The notes under the pieces were generated by a model. The model had not been told where the DNA came from and ran no database searches. It worked only from the letters and a program-made list of their open reading frames with translations. A program made the translations under genes and the position numbers. From Callorhinus ursinus (lineage: Eukaryota > Chordata > Mammalia > Carnivora > Otariidae), in the NCBI RefSeq assembly GCF_003265705.1, contig NW_020312902.1:11651469-11715468 (forward strand): DNA of 64,000 nt, read 5' to 3'. Positions 1 through 12,395 of this stretch are shown in pieces (within the stretch, counting starts at the first letter, position 1; each line of letters starts with the position of its first letter).

Positions 1-1914
1 TACAGTTCTTGGCATTGGTGACACAAGTATATTTAAGTTACGTGTTTGGAACCAGCCGCCCTCTGCTGGACGATGGAAGATTTGATGTGAAATTAGACTT
101 TCTCACCATGTGTCCCTTTGACAATTAAAACTGGATTCATCATTCCCCTCACAGAAAGACAACTGTATATGCATTTAGTGGCTGAGTGGGATAAAGGTCA
201 AGAGCATGTAGACACACTCAGGGCAGTTTTGAGATTCAAGGACATGGGTTTAAGAATCTTTGGTAGGAAATTAGGAAACACAAGGTACAGGCAGCAGGTT
301 GCCCTTCTGCTCTTCCAGCTAAGAATGAAATAAATAGGGGCTGGGATAAATAATTCTTAGTCACTTTAGTGCATAGTGCTGCTTACTAGCAATTTAACTT
401 TGCAGAGCTGTGGGGAGGCTACTATTACAGCGTTTCAGAGATATTTGTTTAGCTCAGGGAGGGGGCTTCTTGAAATTTTACTTGTTGAGAGTTCCGCTCC
501 ATTATTCCAGGGTTCTGACTTCATTCCTTCGCCCAGCAAGTGGCTCTGTGTTGGTATGAAACACGGGCGCCCACAGAGGCTGCCTAGATAAAAGCTGCTG
601 TTCCTAGAGTTCAGGAGAGAGGAACATTTAAAAAAAAAATAGCAGGTATTTTTTGAAAAGCAGAATGGGGAATGAATTCGAACACATGCCATTGTTTGCA
701 AGATGAATGACAGGAGGGGGATCATCGCTTTGAGTTTGGACCAATGAAAGCGTAGTTTTAAGGAAGCATGGCAGTGTGAACTCTCACCTGTCACTGAACT
801 TGAACCCATCCCAACTCCCAAAAGAAAGAAAGATGGTCGTGAACATGAGTACTTTTTACTTCATGTCTCTCAGGCCTCGCCTTCCATACCTACAAACACG
901 AGATCAGTGAAATAAAAAATTAAGGAAGAAAAGGACCAATGTGAGTTGGAAAAAGAGACAGATACAAATACACAGAGAGGGTTCCCTCACTTTAATCCAG
1001 AGCCAGATGCTCATATTGGCCTCCCATACAGATTCTGGAGTTCTTGTTCGTACTGAAGGAGAGTCTATGAAGGCTGTAAAATGAATGGAAGAATAAATGG
1101 TTTAGATACCACCAGATGCCCCCTTTCCAGTCCTTTGTACTCAGCAGCTCAGCCTTCCTCTGACCCAGCCTTGCCAAAGCTTAGCTGTCACTCATCTCCT
1201 TTTTGCAGTTTGGCTGTCAAGTTTTTCAGGTTCCTGTGGTGACAAGTGGAACTGAATAGGGCTGGGAGGGGGATCCTGGCACAAGAGGGCCTTCCTGGGA
1301 GACCAGTGTGGATCAGGTCCCACTATCTTCTCCAAAGGGCAGCCTGCCTGCAGAGCAGATCAGCCAAGGGAAGACTAAGTTCCTCCATCTCTGGCACCTG
1401 CGGTATCTGTGCCAAGCCCCGAGTCAGGCTTCATTTCTCATATCCAGGAACTTGGAGGAGACTTTTAGTCTGGGAGGGATTTGTTTGTTTGTTTTGATTA
1501 TATACCTATATAGTCTTTCCCTAGCCCCCCACTCCCACCCCCAAAAGCAAGAAAGTTAGCAGGCAAGAAAGAAAGGAAGGGAGAAAATTTGCCTTGGCTC
1601 GAAAAAAAAATATGCGAAGATTGAATTTGAGTCTGATGACTTGGCTCAAATCCCATATCTTGTTTTCTTTACAACTGGCAGTAAAATGGACAACTGCTTC
1701 AAAACCATCTCAGCTTTTCTCTGAACAAGTTCAATATCCTTTTTATTTCCTTTTGCTCTTCTGTGTTAGCTCTTAAAGTCCTGTAGCAAAACGAGAAGCA
1801 GTATGATTGCTGGATGTGACAGTGAGAATGGGCAGAATAAATCAGGGGAAGTGGTACCTTTGTCCCACCTACATTTAGGCGATGCTGAAGGGTAGTTAAG
1901 AGTGTGACTCCTAG

Positions 1915-2096
1915 GGGCACCTGAGTGGCTCAGTCAAAGGTCTGCCTTTAGCTCAGGTCATGATCCCGGGGTCCTGTTCAGCAGGGAATCTACTTCTCCC
2001 TCTCCCTCTGCCCCTCCCCCTGCTGGTGCTCTCTTTCTCTCTCTTTTCCCCCCTCTCTCTCTCTCTCTCAAATAAATAAATAAAATCTTAAAAAAT
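1915..2096 (+). mobile_element. SINEC (Can-SINE)
   Basis: tRNA-Lys-derived head (gggcacctgagtggctcag), CT-rich middle and (AAAT)n A-rich tail. Flanking 14-bp direct repeats at 1901-1914 and 2097-2110 (agtgtgactcctag / agtgtggctcctag) differ at one base and mark the insertion. The tRNA-like head has an internal deletion after the B-box region. Confidence 0.95.
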
Positions 2097-2377
2097 AGTG
2101 TGGCTCCTAGAAACAACCAACCTCTACTCCATACCCCAACTTCAGTGACACTGGTGTGTGTGCTTGAGGATGTACTTCTCTGTGTGGCAGGGAAGATGAC
2201 ATGGATGGAGGGGTGTGGTGACAAAGTATATGGTGAATACTCCTGAGTACTGTGTTCTAGATCTTTCTTTCAAGGTACCAGCTTTTGCCTTTTGTGAACT
2301 CAAAAGCCAGTGGACATTTCATTCTGATGTACCTTTTGTAGGAAAAACTCAAAGTGCAATTGCAAAGAATTTTTTTC

Positions 2378-2404
2378 CGTGTGTGTGTGTGTTTGTGTGT
2401 GTGT
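2378..2404. repeat. (TG)n microsatellite
   Basis: About 27 bases of TG repeat with one TTTG interruption. Confidence 0.95.
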
Positions 2405-3897
2405 AAGACAAGCTATACTTGCTATTGCAGGTCATTTTTGCTACAAGGTGCAGATGGTCCTATTTTAGGCACGTATGGACTAGTAGCACCAGCCTTTGGA
2501 AAAGAAGCCAAGAGAGATTATAATCATTCATTCTGAGTTGTAGAGTAGATTCATTTCAGAACCAATAACAGCATCCAAAATGTCTTATTCTATCTGGGAA
2601 ATGGAGAAAGTACTAATTCTTCTGCCTCAGGATTATTAAAAGAGTAAAATGCAGTCATATATGAAAAGATGGTTTGATATTTCAAAACTAAGGTTCAGAT
2701 GTACAAGATCAGTGTTTTCATAATTACTTCCAAGACAGCGTTTTGGAAAAATGATGGGGAAGGAAACTGTGCTTTATATGGAAAAGGCATTAGTTGAGGT
2801 ATGGAGAAACATGTATGTGAGAAAAAAAGAGTAAGAAGCAGATTCCTCTAGGATTACATCTGGCACGGGTGCCTGGGTTTTTGCAAAATTGTGAAAGTGC
2901 CACCTACAGAGTAGGGGGAATTTTAGAGAACAAAAATCTCTAACTGGGATGTAGGTAGCAGACTCTTCTGATTTTAATTACCACTCCAGCTAACAAAAGA
3001 CACCCTCTCATCACTTTGCCTTAAATATTCTCTTGTCTGATGTACATGCAAAGCCACACAGTTTTGGGTGCTGCTGTTTCTTTACCTGTGAATAGAGATA
3101 ATAGCACATTTCCTTTTAGCTCACTGCACAGGGGCAAGGACCAGGAAATGACAAACACAAGGGATGCATATTTATTGAGCTAAATTCAGTATTTTTCAAC
3201 TGTATTTATACCACAGGGAAGAAACTTGGGGAAGGGTTTTGAAGGACTCGGGAAGAGAAAAAGTTTTGAGCCCAATCTTGGCCAATGGGAAGATTTAAAG
3301 AATGCTCTGACCTTGTCAACCAAGGAGGGAATCATGGCAGATCACAAAGGAGGCTGTGGGGATGGGGCGCACCATACAGATTCTCTGTATCACTTAGCTC
3401 CCCGAACTGCTTTGCCACAAAGTAGTTGGAGCCCTGAAGCTGGTATTTTATTGGCCGAGGAGCCCAAGAAGACTGCATGGGAAGAGGTTTTTGTTACAAA
3501 GTGCCTGGTGGAATGCAATTACTTGGAATGGAATCTGGCCAGGGCAGTTGCTGTTAATATCACTTACCCTTGCAGAAAGTTTCCAGGGAGCCTTCCTAGC
3601 TCTGAGTGGTCAGGACCTCTGTTTTACATCTTAGTGAAGAGCCTGCAAAACCATACAGCCAGAAATCAGCCGCCAAGAAAAATCACTGTTCTTACATCCA
3701 TCTGTAAACTCAACATCTGAGCCCACAGGTGAGGAGCAGGCTGTCAAAGCCGTCCCCATGCTAAGTCAGTGAAACAGTTTATTATAGCATGTCTTCGGTG
3801 CCATTTCAATAGAGGTCTACATTTTCAAGAGGGGCACCTTCTCATTCACTGTTACTTTTTGGTCTCCATCCTGACCACAAACATTAGGAAGAGAAAG

Positions 3898-3926
3898 TTT
3901 TGTTTTGTTTTGTTTTGTTTTGTTTT
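3898..3926. repeat. (TTTTG)n pentanucleotide repeat
   Basis: Five to six tandem TTTTG units. Confidence 0.95.
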
Positions 3927-4485
3927 AATCCAGCCCTGCGTTCTTCTTACTGATGGAACCACTCTCATCCTCACCTCCCCTTCCTCCTCCTTTCTCCAGA
4001 GCGATTGTCATGTCAGCAGAGCGCCTTTTGAGAGTGTCATTGACCTACCTTTCAGTACAAGCGAAGAGGCCTCTGGAGTAATCTGAAGAGAAAGATGGGA
4101 AAGAAAGGGAAACCACCAAGTTGGGGTCCCTTGAGTTAATCTCATTGTGCTGAATTTCCAAGGGAAGAAGGATGGTACACATAGGTGCTTTTCTCCCATG
4201 TTCAGGGCTATGAAAATTAAAATACAATTTCTCAGTTCCACTTATAGCATGATGTGGGACAGGATGTTGAAAAGAGCCAAGCAGTTATGCATTTGTCATG
4301 GGTAATGGGGAAGGTGGAGTTGTCCTCTTTATTTAAAGGGTGGCTTCTTCAATCAGATGGGCTCTAGTCCCACAGGACTTTGCTTGCCTTAAATTCGTAG
4401 TTTCACCATTGTTCTGAATACCCAAGTGTAGAGGTTGCTACATGAAACACTCTTTTCTCTATTTCCTTTAGATTACTATGATATG

Positions 4486-4553
4486 TGATATATATATATG
4501 TATTATATATAAAATATTGTATGCATTATTAATACACACACACACACACACAG
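4486..4553. repeat. AT-rich tract and (CA)n microsatellite
   Basis: gatatatatatatgtattat changes into (AC)10 by 4530-4553. Likely length-variable. Confidence 0.93.
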
Positions 4554-5633
4554 GGGGGAAAAAAGCTAATAAATGCTATACCCAAATGCCACATGGGTAT
4601 ATAAATCCATTTCTGATGGCATGAGTTCACTATTGGGAGTTCTGAATGACAAGCCAGTCAATGGGCCGAGTGGCCTTAGGCAACTTGTCTTATCTTCCTG
4701 GGATGTGGGAATAAAATAGCGTCATAAGATTTTTTTTTTTTTTAATGAGTTAAATGGATAGTAACCTTAAGATCTCATATAAATGCGAGGGGGTTCTTTC
4801 TACTCAACATATTCTGGTTCCTTCGATGTCTGCTACAATCTGGTCTCTTCAACTGACCTTTGCTTTGTAAGACTTAAGTAGTAATTCGTAGCTTCTGGCC
4901 TCTGCGTGGGGTTCCTGAAGGTAATAGATTCCAAGCCTTACCTCTTCCCGGAGTAAGTTAATCCTTTACAAATCTCCACAGTTAATGCCTTATCATCCTT
5001 ATCAGGCTTTCTGATACTTGTTAGATAATACCCTTTAATCTAACCAATTGATTTGTTATCTCAAAACACCATTGTAGTCTAATTTGCAGCAATGATATCC
5101 ATTAATAAGTGAATCCAGTGAATAAACTTAAATGCTATATATTGAGATAAAACACCTTTTCAAGTCCTTTGGAAGACCTGGGGAGTGATAAATCTGTAGT
5201 GCTGAGGAAGGCTGAAAAGGTTATGACAATTGGATCTTGAGGTTGATACAAATGGCTTTAAAATTCAATTTCTTGTATTTATAGTTTGCACATAATCTTA
5301 GGGCCTCACTGAAAGGTCATTCTGAAAATACTGAATAACTGGAGCTAGTTTGCATAAGTAAATATAAATGAATTCTCCTTTCTTAGTGCATTCATATCCC
5401 ATAGAATGGGTTCTCTATCTTCAGAACAGTGATGTTCTTTCCCAGAACACCTCCTTTAATTCTCAGTACACCTCTGTGCTCTGGGATCTGCTGTAATGTG
5501 ATATGTTCATGGAGAGATCCACATATATTAGTGTTTTTTGTGTGTGCACCATGCTCTCTAGGGGATTTCAGTGCTCTGTGGAAGTGGATTTTCTAGACAA
5601 CCTTAGCTTGGCTTTTAGAAGACAATAGTGCCT

Positions 5634-5821
5634 GGGGCACCTGGGTGGCTCAGTTGGTTCAGCATCTGACTCTTGATTTGGGCTCTGGTCATGATCTCAG
5701 GCTGATATCGAGCCCCAGGTGGGGCTCCATGCTTGGCGTGGAGCCTGCTTGAGATTCTCCCTTTGCCCTCCCCCCGCCTTGCACTCACACGGGAGCACTC
5801 TCTCTAAATCTCAGAATCAAG
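5634..5821 (+). mobile_element. SINEC, older copy
   Basis: Head gggcacctgggtggctcagt with a gtggagcctgcttgagattctc body typical of an older SINEC type. It lacks a long A-tail. A 13-bp target duplication with one mismatch lies at 5621-5633 and 5822-5834 (gacaatagtgcct / gacaatactgcct). Confidence 0.93.
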
Positions 5822-6235
5822 GACAATACTGCCTTTCTTTTATTTTACTTAAAAAATATTTCAAAATTATATTCTCACCTTATTAAAGAAAATACTCTAG
5901 ATTTGTTACTTCCTTCATTATATGAACTTTAAATATATTTTTCTTTACAATGGTTGTGGTATATAAATTTCCTTTATTGATTGAATTTTCTTTCTTTATT
6001 TTTTGTTGTGGCTAACCTGCTTGCCTCTGTTTACCACATGGAAAAATTTCTCCTTAGATAAATAATTTCCTCTAGCTACGCTATTAAGGTTTTCATTTTG
6101 CTACTTTTAATAAGGAATTTTCAAATCTGAGATGGGAAAGAAATGAAAATTTTATAAAGGTTTAAATTGAAACAATTATATTTTGATTAGCTTCTTATGA
6201 CAGTGAAGGACTTCTGTGGCCCTCTTAACTAGTAC

Positions 6236-6698
6236 TGATGAGTGGATAAAGGAGATGTGAAATTGTGTGTGTGTAAACTGGAATATCACTTAGCCATCAA
6301 AGAGTGAAATCTTGCCATTTGCAACAATGCGGTTGGAGCTAGAATGTATTATGCTAAGTGAAATATGTCAGTCAGAAAAAGACAAGTACTATATGATTTC
6401 GCTCGTATGTGGAATTTAAGGAACAAAACAGATGAACATAGGGGAAGGAAAAAAAGAGAGGGAGGCAAACCATAAGAGACTCTTTAAATATAGAGAACAA
6501 ACTGAGGGTCACTGGAGGGGAGGTGGGTAGGGGCTGTGCTAGAGGGGTGATGGGGATTAAGGAGGGCATTTGTGATACGTAAGTGATGGATCACTAAATT
6601 CTAATTCTAATTCTACTCCTGAAACCAGTATTGCACTATATGTTAACTAACTAGAACTTAAATAAAACTTGAAATAAAAAAAAGAAAGGAAAGAAAGA
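6236..6698 (+). mobile_element. LINE-1 3' end, 5'-truncated
   Basis: Sense L1: decayed codons for the end of ORF2 (the reading LPFATMRLELECIMLSEICQ is visible around 6310-6370), then 3' UTR and an A-rich tail. It starts within gatgagtggataaag, equivalent to the DEWIK region of ORF2. A possible short target duplication aactagta / aactagtg lies at 6227 and 6702. Divergent and inactive. Confidence 0.85.
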
Positions 6699-7387
6699 CA
6701 AAACTAGTGCTTTGCCTGCTAACCTGTAGTAGCTCTCTACCAACGAGGTACATTCTTTCTAAATGACATAAATTTTCACTGCCTGGCTGTTCATTCCTTT
6801 CCCATAACACTTCAGATAGCAGTATTTGCTTACCACTGACGCATCACGGATGCGATTCTAGCTTGATTCACCCGAACTTCTAGGATACAGCTTTGCTATA
6901 GTGATGTCTATATTTGAAGGTCTGCATAGGCTCTTCAGAGTGGAGTCACCCCATGTACTTGAAGCAGAGAAGAAGTGGGTACATTCTGAGTGAAAAAGAG
7001 AAACAAGGTGCAATCTTCCTGCATGTAGTTCCATCCTCCCTTTGACCTCGAAATGAAAGTGTTGGAGCCCCACTGAGATGGGCCTTGCTTCTCTCAGTAT
7101 GGCATTCCTACGCTGGGTAAGAGCCTTCTGTTGAAGAAGGTGCATGGCCCCAAATCACACCTCATTCCTCTACTGGTGACGCTGGGCTAGATAACTTGAT
7201 GTGGTTCCCACTCTGGTGTGGGGATATTCATGATGGACTTGAAAGGGTAAGAGGAAATATTTCTGAAGAAGGGAGACAGATTCTACCACAGGGTTTCAAA
7301 TTGCTTTCAGGCCACTCAGCTGTATCTGTCAAGGTTATATGGGCATGTACCAAGCTTCCAGCTCTGTCACAGACTAGGCTGTACTCC

Positions 7388-8190
7388 GTAAATGATTCAG
7401 CCATTACTTATTGAACGTCTACATGTGAGGCAATAGTCTAATGTATGGGATAAGATGGGCAGGGTACGTCTTCTCCATCGTTTGCAGTTTAGTGAAAAAA
7501 TGCAGGTTATGGAGTAAATACGTAATTTCTAAGGATTTTGTCACGTACAAGTCAGGGTTCCTTAAATAAGCCCATGGAGAGTACTTGGAGTACTTGATCC
7601 AGATTTAAGGTAGGCAGAGGGTCAGGAAAGGTATTTCAAGGTTAGAGATGTCCAAATGAGATTAAGAATATGAAGAAGGGTGGCTCAGTTGGTTGGGCGA
7701 CTGCCTTCGGCTCAGGTCATGATCCTGGAGTCCTGGGATCGAGTCCCGCATCGGGCTCCCTGCTCGGTGGGGAGTCTGCTTCTCCCTCTGACCCTCCCCC
7801 ATCTCGTGCGCTCTCTCTCCCTCATTCTCTCTCTCAAATAGATAAATAAATAAAATCTTAAAAATAAATAAATAAATAAATAAAAATAAGAAAAAGAATA
7901 TAAAGAATTAGGGGAGATGAGAAAGTATGCCTAGCTAAAAGTATGTATGTCAAACACCAGTGAGAAAGAACACTCATGGTCTCAAAGACAGTTTGTGACA
8001 AGAATTTTGAGTTTATGGGGGGAATAGTTATTCAAGGCTGAAGAGGGAGGTGGGAGTAAGATCATAAATGGTTTTGTGTACAATATCGAGGAGTTTAAAT
8101 ATCATGCTGAAAAGGATGGAAATGCATTAGAAATTTCAGGCAGAAAATGGACATGATCAGACATTTATTTGGAGAGTCAGAGAGGGCAGG
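7388..8190 (-). mobile_element. L2-like LINE remnant, split by a SINEC
   Basis: The wording cattacttattgaacgtcta and later segments (gagtttaaatatcatgctga, ggcagaaaatggacatgatc) resemble L2 in reverse orientation. The copy is interrupted by the SINEC at 7678-7893. Old and diverged; boundaries and family are approximate. Confidence 0.45.
7678..7893 (+). mobile_element. SINEC, slightly 5'-truncated
   Basis: Begins directly at ggtggctcagttgg, lacking the usual ggggcgcct start, and ends in (AAAT)n. A 14-bp target duplication with one mismatch lies at 7664-7677 and 7894-7907 (aagaatatgaagaa / aagaatataaagaa). Confidence 0.94.
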
Positions 8191-8199
8191 AGTGAAGGC

Positions 8200-10620
8200 G
8201 CACAGATTTAGGAGCCCAAAGCAGCAACCTCTGAAAAAGAGGATGCATTTCTAACCCCAGGCAACCAAGTCTGAGAGAAAGTAACTAACGTAACCCCACT
8301 ACCTAGTGGACACACCAGTCTACAGTATGCACTCTGCATGAGACAGGAAGAAGTACGTATGAAGACTATAATCAGGGACTTCAAAGAGTCCAAGTCCAAG
8401 CATACTGGGATATGAAGACTTGAGATTAGCGAACACCAGGCAAAAAAATTACCATTATATTCAGTGAAGTCCTGGTTTAAAAGGCCAAGAGGCAGGTGGA
8501 ATCTGCACCCTGAAGAATTTCAAGTGTTCCCACATTCATACCTTGTCCTTCAGAGACTCTAAGATGTTCTTCCCACTGATAAAACTTTTTAAATACCTAA
8601 GGTTTACTAGAGACTTCTGGGAAAGGATTTTGCCCTGGTGATTTAAACACAAAGAATTTGAGAATAATATTACCTGACCTTAGATTTCCATGGGATTTGA
8701 GGGCTATCAGTGGATGTTTTGCTTTCCTAAAACAGGATTCTTTTTTGGGTTTTGGGGTGTGTCTGTAGCTAGCACACCTTCCTTCATCTCTTGTCTCAGA
8801 TGGCATCCAAGAAACATGCGGGCTGTATCCATGACATCACTGATCTAAAAGTTTCTCCTCCAGCATTGCTTCCAGATGTCCAGATCCCAAGATGCCATCC
8901 ATCTTCTTCTGAAAGAAAACATTTCATCATACATTTTCCCCAAGAGCATGGGATTAATTATTTCCATACACACAGTTGTTAATTTTTATGTTTCCAAACT
9001 ACTGCTGTGATATGGCAGCTAGCAGAATTAGTCTCTGGGCACAGTGTCCCCCCCCCTTTTTTTTGAATAAGAGATTTTCTTTGATGCAGCAATTTTGGCA
9101 AGTATTTTCTCGCTCTTTCTCTCCCATCAGTTTGTTTGACTTATCTGTGCCTTGCCCAACAGACTTCCTCTTTCTAATGAAATAACAGGTTTCTAAATAC
9201 CCTCCTTTTATGATAGTCTCCATAAATTGGCCCCATATCCTCCTCAGATTTAACCTGCAAGATAGGCTGATTGTTAAATGGTTGCATTTCAGTTTCACTC
9301 CCACAAATCATTTATACAGTAGATGTTTGGAGATTTTGATATGAAAAATGTCCTTGTAGAAATCAACTGTAAGAGGAAACCTTCTCTGCTGCAAGCCTAG
9401 AGTGGGAGCCCGGGAGAAGTTGTACAGTAATTTATCTCATTGCAGCCCTTGGCTGTTAACAATTCTACAGATGCTGCATTTAGAACTTCTCTTATCAGTT
9501 GTTCATAACTTTCAGAGAATGTTCTACTCTCCCTACCTTATTCACATCAATCAATAAACAGTATACTAGCTGGAGATAAGCCAAGATGTGTCATTGAGAT
9601 AAGGAGGCCTAAAGAGCTGATAGATGTTGGACCAGAGATACTGAGTGTCACCAGTAGCCAGAACAGCTTGGGTTCTGACGAACAACCTTCAGCCGTGCTA
9701 TCAAGAGGACATAATCTAACCATTCAAACACACCAAGTATTGTGAGAGTGCAGACAACTGCCAGGCATCACGGTTGTATGTGTTTCTGCATGTGCATGTG
9801 TAGGTGAATGAGCATATAGCCCTACTGTAATACATATATGAGTAAATTTGGTGCCCCAACCTTGCATATTTCCCCAGTGTTCAATATTTTCATGTAAGTA
9901 TGTGCTCCTTTTATCCGGTAAGATGTACTTCCTTGTAAAGGCATTGACAGGAATGATTGTGTCATTAAATCTGTTCCATCAAGAAGACTATCCCTCATTC
10001 TCAAACCATGTTTTTAATCTACTGGCACAATTGTTAAGTGTCTCATTTTAAATCTTGCAAGCTAGGTGATTTTACTTTCATGAACTAAGGCCTAGGCCCA
10101 AGATCTGTGCTCTAGGTTGGTTCCAACTTACGTTACAGACAATGAGGCCCATGTACATAATCAGGTGATAAGAGAAGTGGCTCAGGCTTCCTTATCAGAG
10201 GGACGAGATTATCCCCGAATAAAGGGTAGCTCTTTCCTCCCTGTGTCATCTGCATTTTTTTTTAATTGTATAAAGTCAAGTTTTGCGGAGCATCTATATG
10301 CTTTTCTTTACCTTCTCTCCAGGCAGATCCTCCCTGAGGCCAAGCTTACCTTAACTGCCTTATGATACTTTCTATGTCTAGACAATCTTTAAAAAATATC
10401 TTCCAACATTTTGCTTCTGCAGTATCTATACCCCATTTGAGATTTTGTCTTTAATCTCGGGTTGCTACTTTCTATTTTAGAAAATACCATATATACTCAG
10501 TAAAGGAACTGAAGGTAGAAGGTGTTATGAGGTAGTGACTTAGACATATTTATCCCTCATGTGCCTGACTGAGTTGATCTCTGAGTGTGCTCAGTAAATG
10601 CTTATAAATTCACAGTGAGA
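8200..10620. other. Intronic sequence, nothing recognised
   Basis: Largely unique sequence. Short open frames (60-101 codons) overlap on both strands without known motifs. Confidence 0.6.
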
Positions 10621-10622
10621 CT

Positions 10623-10850
10623 GTATAGCATAACGGGTGGAAACCTTACTCTGGAGCTAGATGCTTACATTAAATCTGGGTTTGGCCACTTTGTATGTGT
10701 GATTTTGGGCTGGTCACTTAACCTCTTTGTGCTTCAGTATATTAATCTGTAAAATATTACTAATAGGAGCTGCCTCAGAATTATTGGCTTACAAGAGTTA
10801 ATATATATAAAGCTGTTAGAACAAATCATAGCACATACTAAGGGCTGATG
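10623..10850 (+). mobile_element. MIR SINE
   Basis: Core and 3' landmarks in order: tggccactttgtatgtgtga, cttaacctctttgtgcttca, aatctgtaaaatattactaa and tagcacatactaaggg. Old tRNA-derived SINE, heavily diverged. Confidence 0.75.
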
Positions 10851-11018
10851 ATACTTATTAATATTATCTGTGAATTAATAAAAAAATCAAAATTACAGTC
10901 TACTTCTGGTTACTACATAACACACATACAGAGATTTAGTTTAATGCCCTAGACAATTCTATTTAGAGATGTTCTCACTGCCTTCCTTCCCTGTTCTGTT
11001 TTCTTCCTCATTTTCCTC

Positions 11019-11219
11019 TTTTTTTTTTTTTTTAAGATTTTATTTATTTATTTGACAGAGAGACACAGTGAGAGAAGGAACACAAGCAGGGGGAGTGGGA
11101 GAGGGAGAAGCAGGCTTCCCGCCGAGCAGGGAGCCCGACGCGGGACTCGATCACAGGACCCCGGGATCACGACCTGAGCCGAATGCAAACGCTTAACGAC
11201 TGAGCCACCCAGGCACCCT
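11019..11219 (-). mobile_element. SINEC
   Basis: Reverse-oriented copy: poly-T, aagattttatttatttattt, the CT-rich part read as GA-rich, and gagccacccaggcacc at the tRNA-like head. The flanks share attttcctctttt (about 11010 and 11221), consistent with a target duplication that merges with the poly-T. High-identity CpG-containing copy, so relatively young. Confidence 0.94.
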
Positions 11220-11221
11220 GA

Positions 11222-12355
11222 TTTTTCCTCTTTTCCCTTTCTTCCTTTGTTCCAACTGCTATCTTTAAAATTAGGAACAATGGCACATACATCAGGCAGT
11301 GTAGTAATATGTGAATATTAAGTGCCCATTTAAAAACTTAATGAGTTAAGTAATGAGTAAATTATCCTAAAATACGAAATAAAATTCTGTTTCTGTCCAC
11401 TCTGTCACCATATATTAACAACTTTTTGTGCAGAAGGCACTAGAGGAAGATGAAAAATTCGAAGTCGGCTATGGATACCCCAGTCTGCTAAAGAAGACAC
11501 ACAAGTAAAGCAGCAACACGAGCAGTTAGCTCAGGGATGGTATTACATCCAGCATGCTTCTGAAGGACAGGGACCCAGCCCAGCCTGCTGAGGGCAGAGG
11601 GGACTCTCTTTCTTCTCAAGATTGACCTACAACCTATTTATTTTTTGGCCCCTCAGTTTGTGGTGTCAGTGGTTCACTGGTGAACTAGAACACGTAGACA
11701 CGGTAACCTCTTGTATATAATTGTGTTTATAGTCTTAGAAATGTTCTGGAAAACAGAGATACCAACATTTAGGAAGGCTTGCATCCATATGTTCTTTATT
11801 TAAGTGTTATTTGGGAATACATTTTTATTTTCAAAATGATTCATGGAGGTGAGCAATTACTTCCTATGGTATGCAAGTCCTATCTGTACATTTAATTGTT
11901 CACAAATAAGATTATTTCTTGCTTGAGAGGTTGGAGCCTTAGCTTAGAGCTAAAGTGTTGGGACACACCACTCACTGTAGGTCAATTACAAATGAGATAA
12001 TGCATCCAGTTGCAACAGTGCATCACCATCAGAAGCTCGGTCTGGGTTAAGTTGCAACAAAATAGGGCTGGCAGATGATTCTCATGCTCTGTACTGAGGC
12101 CTGCTTGATCCCTTTTGCCAATGCAACATTTGAGGAAACGCATGTAATGGTTTTGTCTTCGGTTGTATAGATCTTTGCCTGAATCTAGGAATTGTAGGCT
12201 TCCATGCAGGAAATGGAAAAGTAAGGTGACCAAAGGCAATTCTCCGTTTAGGACCTTTAAGAAATGGTACCTCATATTTCAAAAAAAGGTCAAATAAACT
12301 TTTTATTTGTGTGGTAGGTAGCTTTACTTCTTGGCCAATCTATGCCTACTGCTTT

Positions 12356-12395
<40 letters not shown>

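Larger units (their letters stand above)
2111..5620. other. Intronic sequence without a supported gene
   Basis: Mostly unique sequence with three microsatellites and weak MIR-like traces near 3070-3130 and 4660-4735. A 164-codon open frame at 3226-3720 (+) has no recognisable domain and no splice or coding context. Confidence 0.6.
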
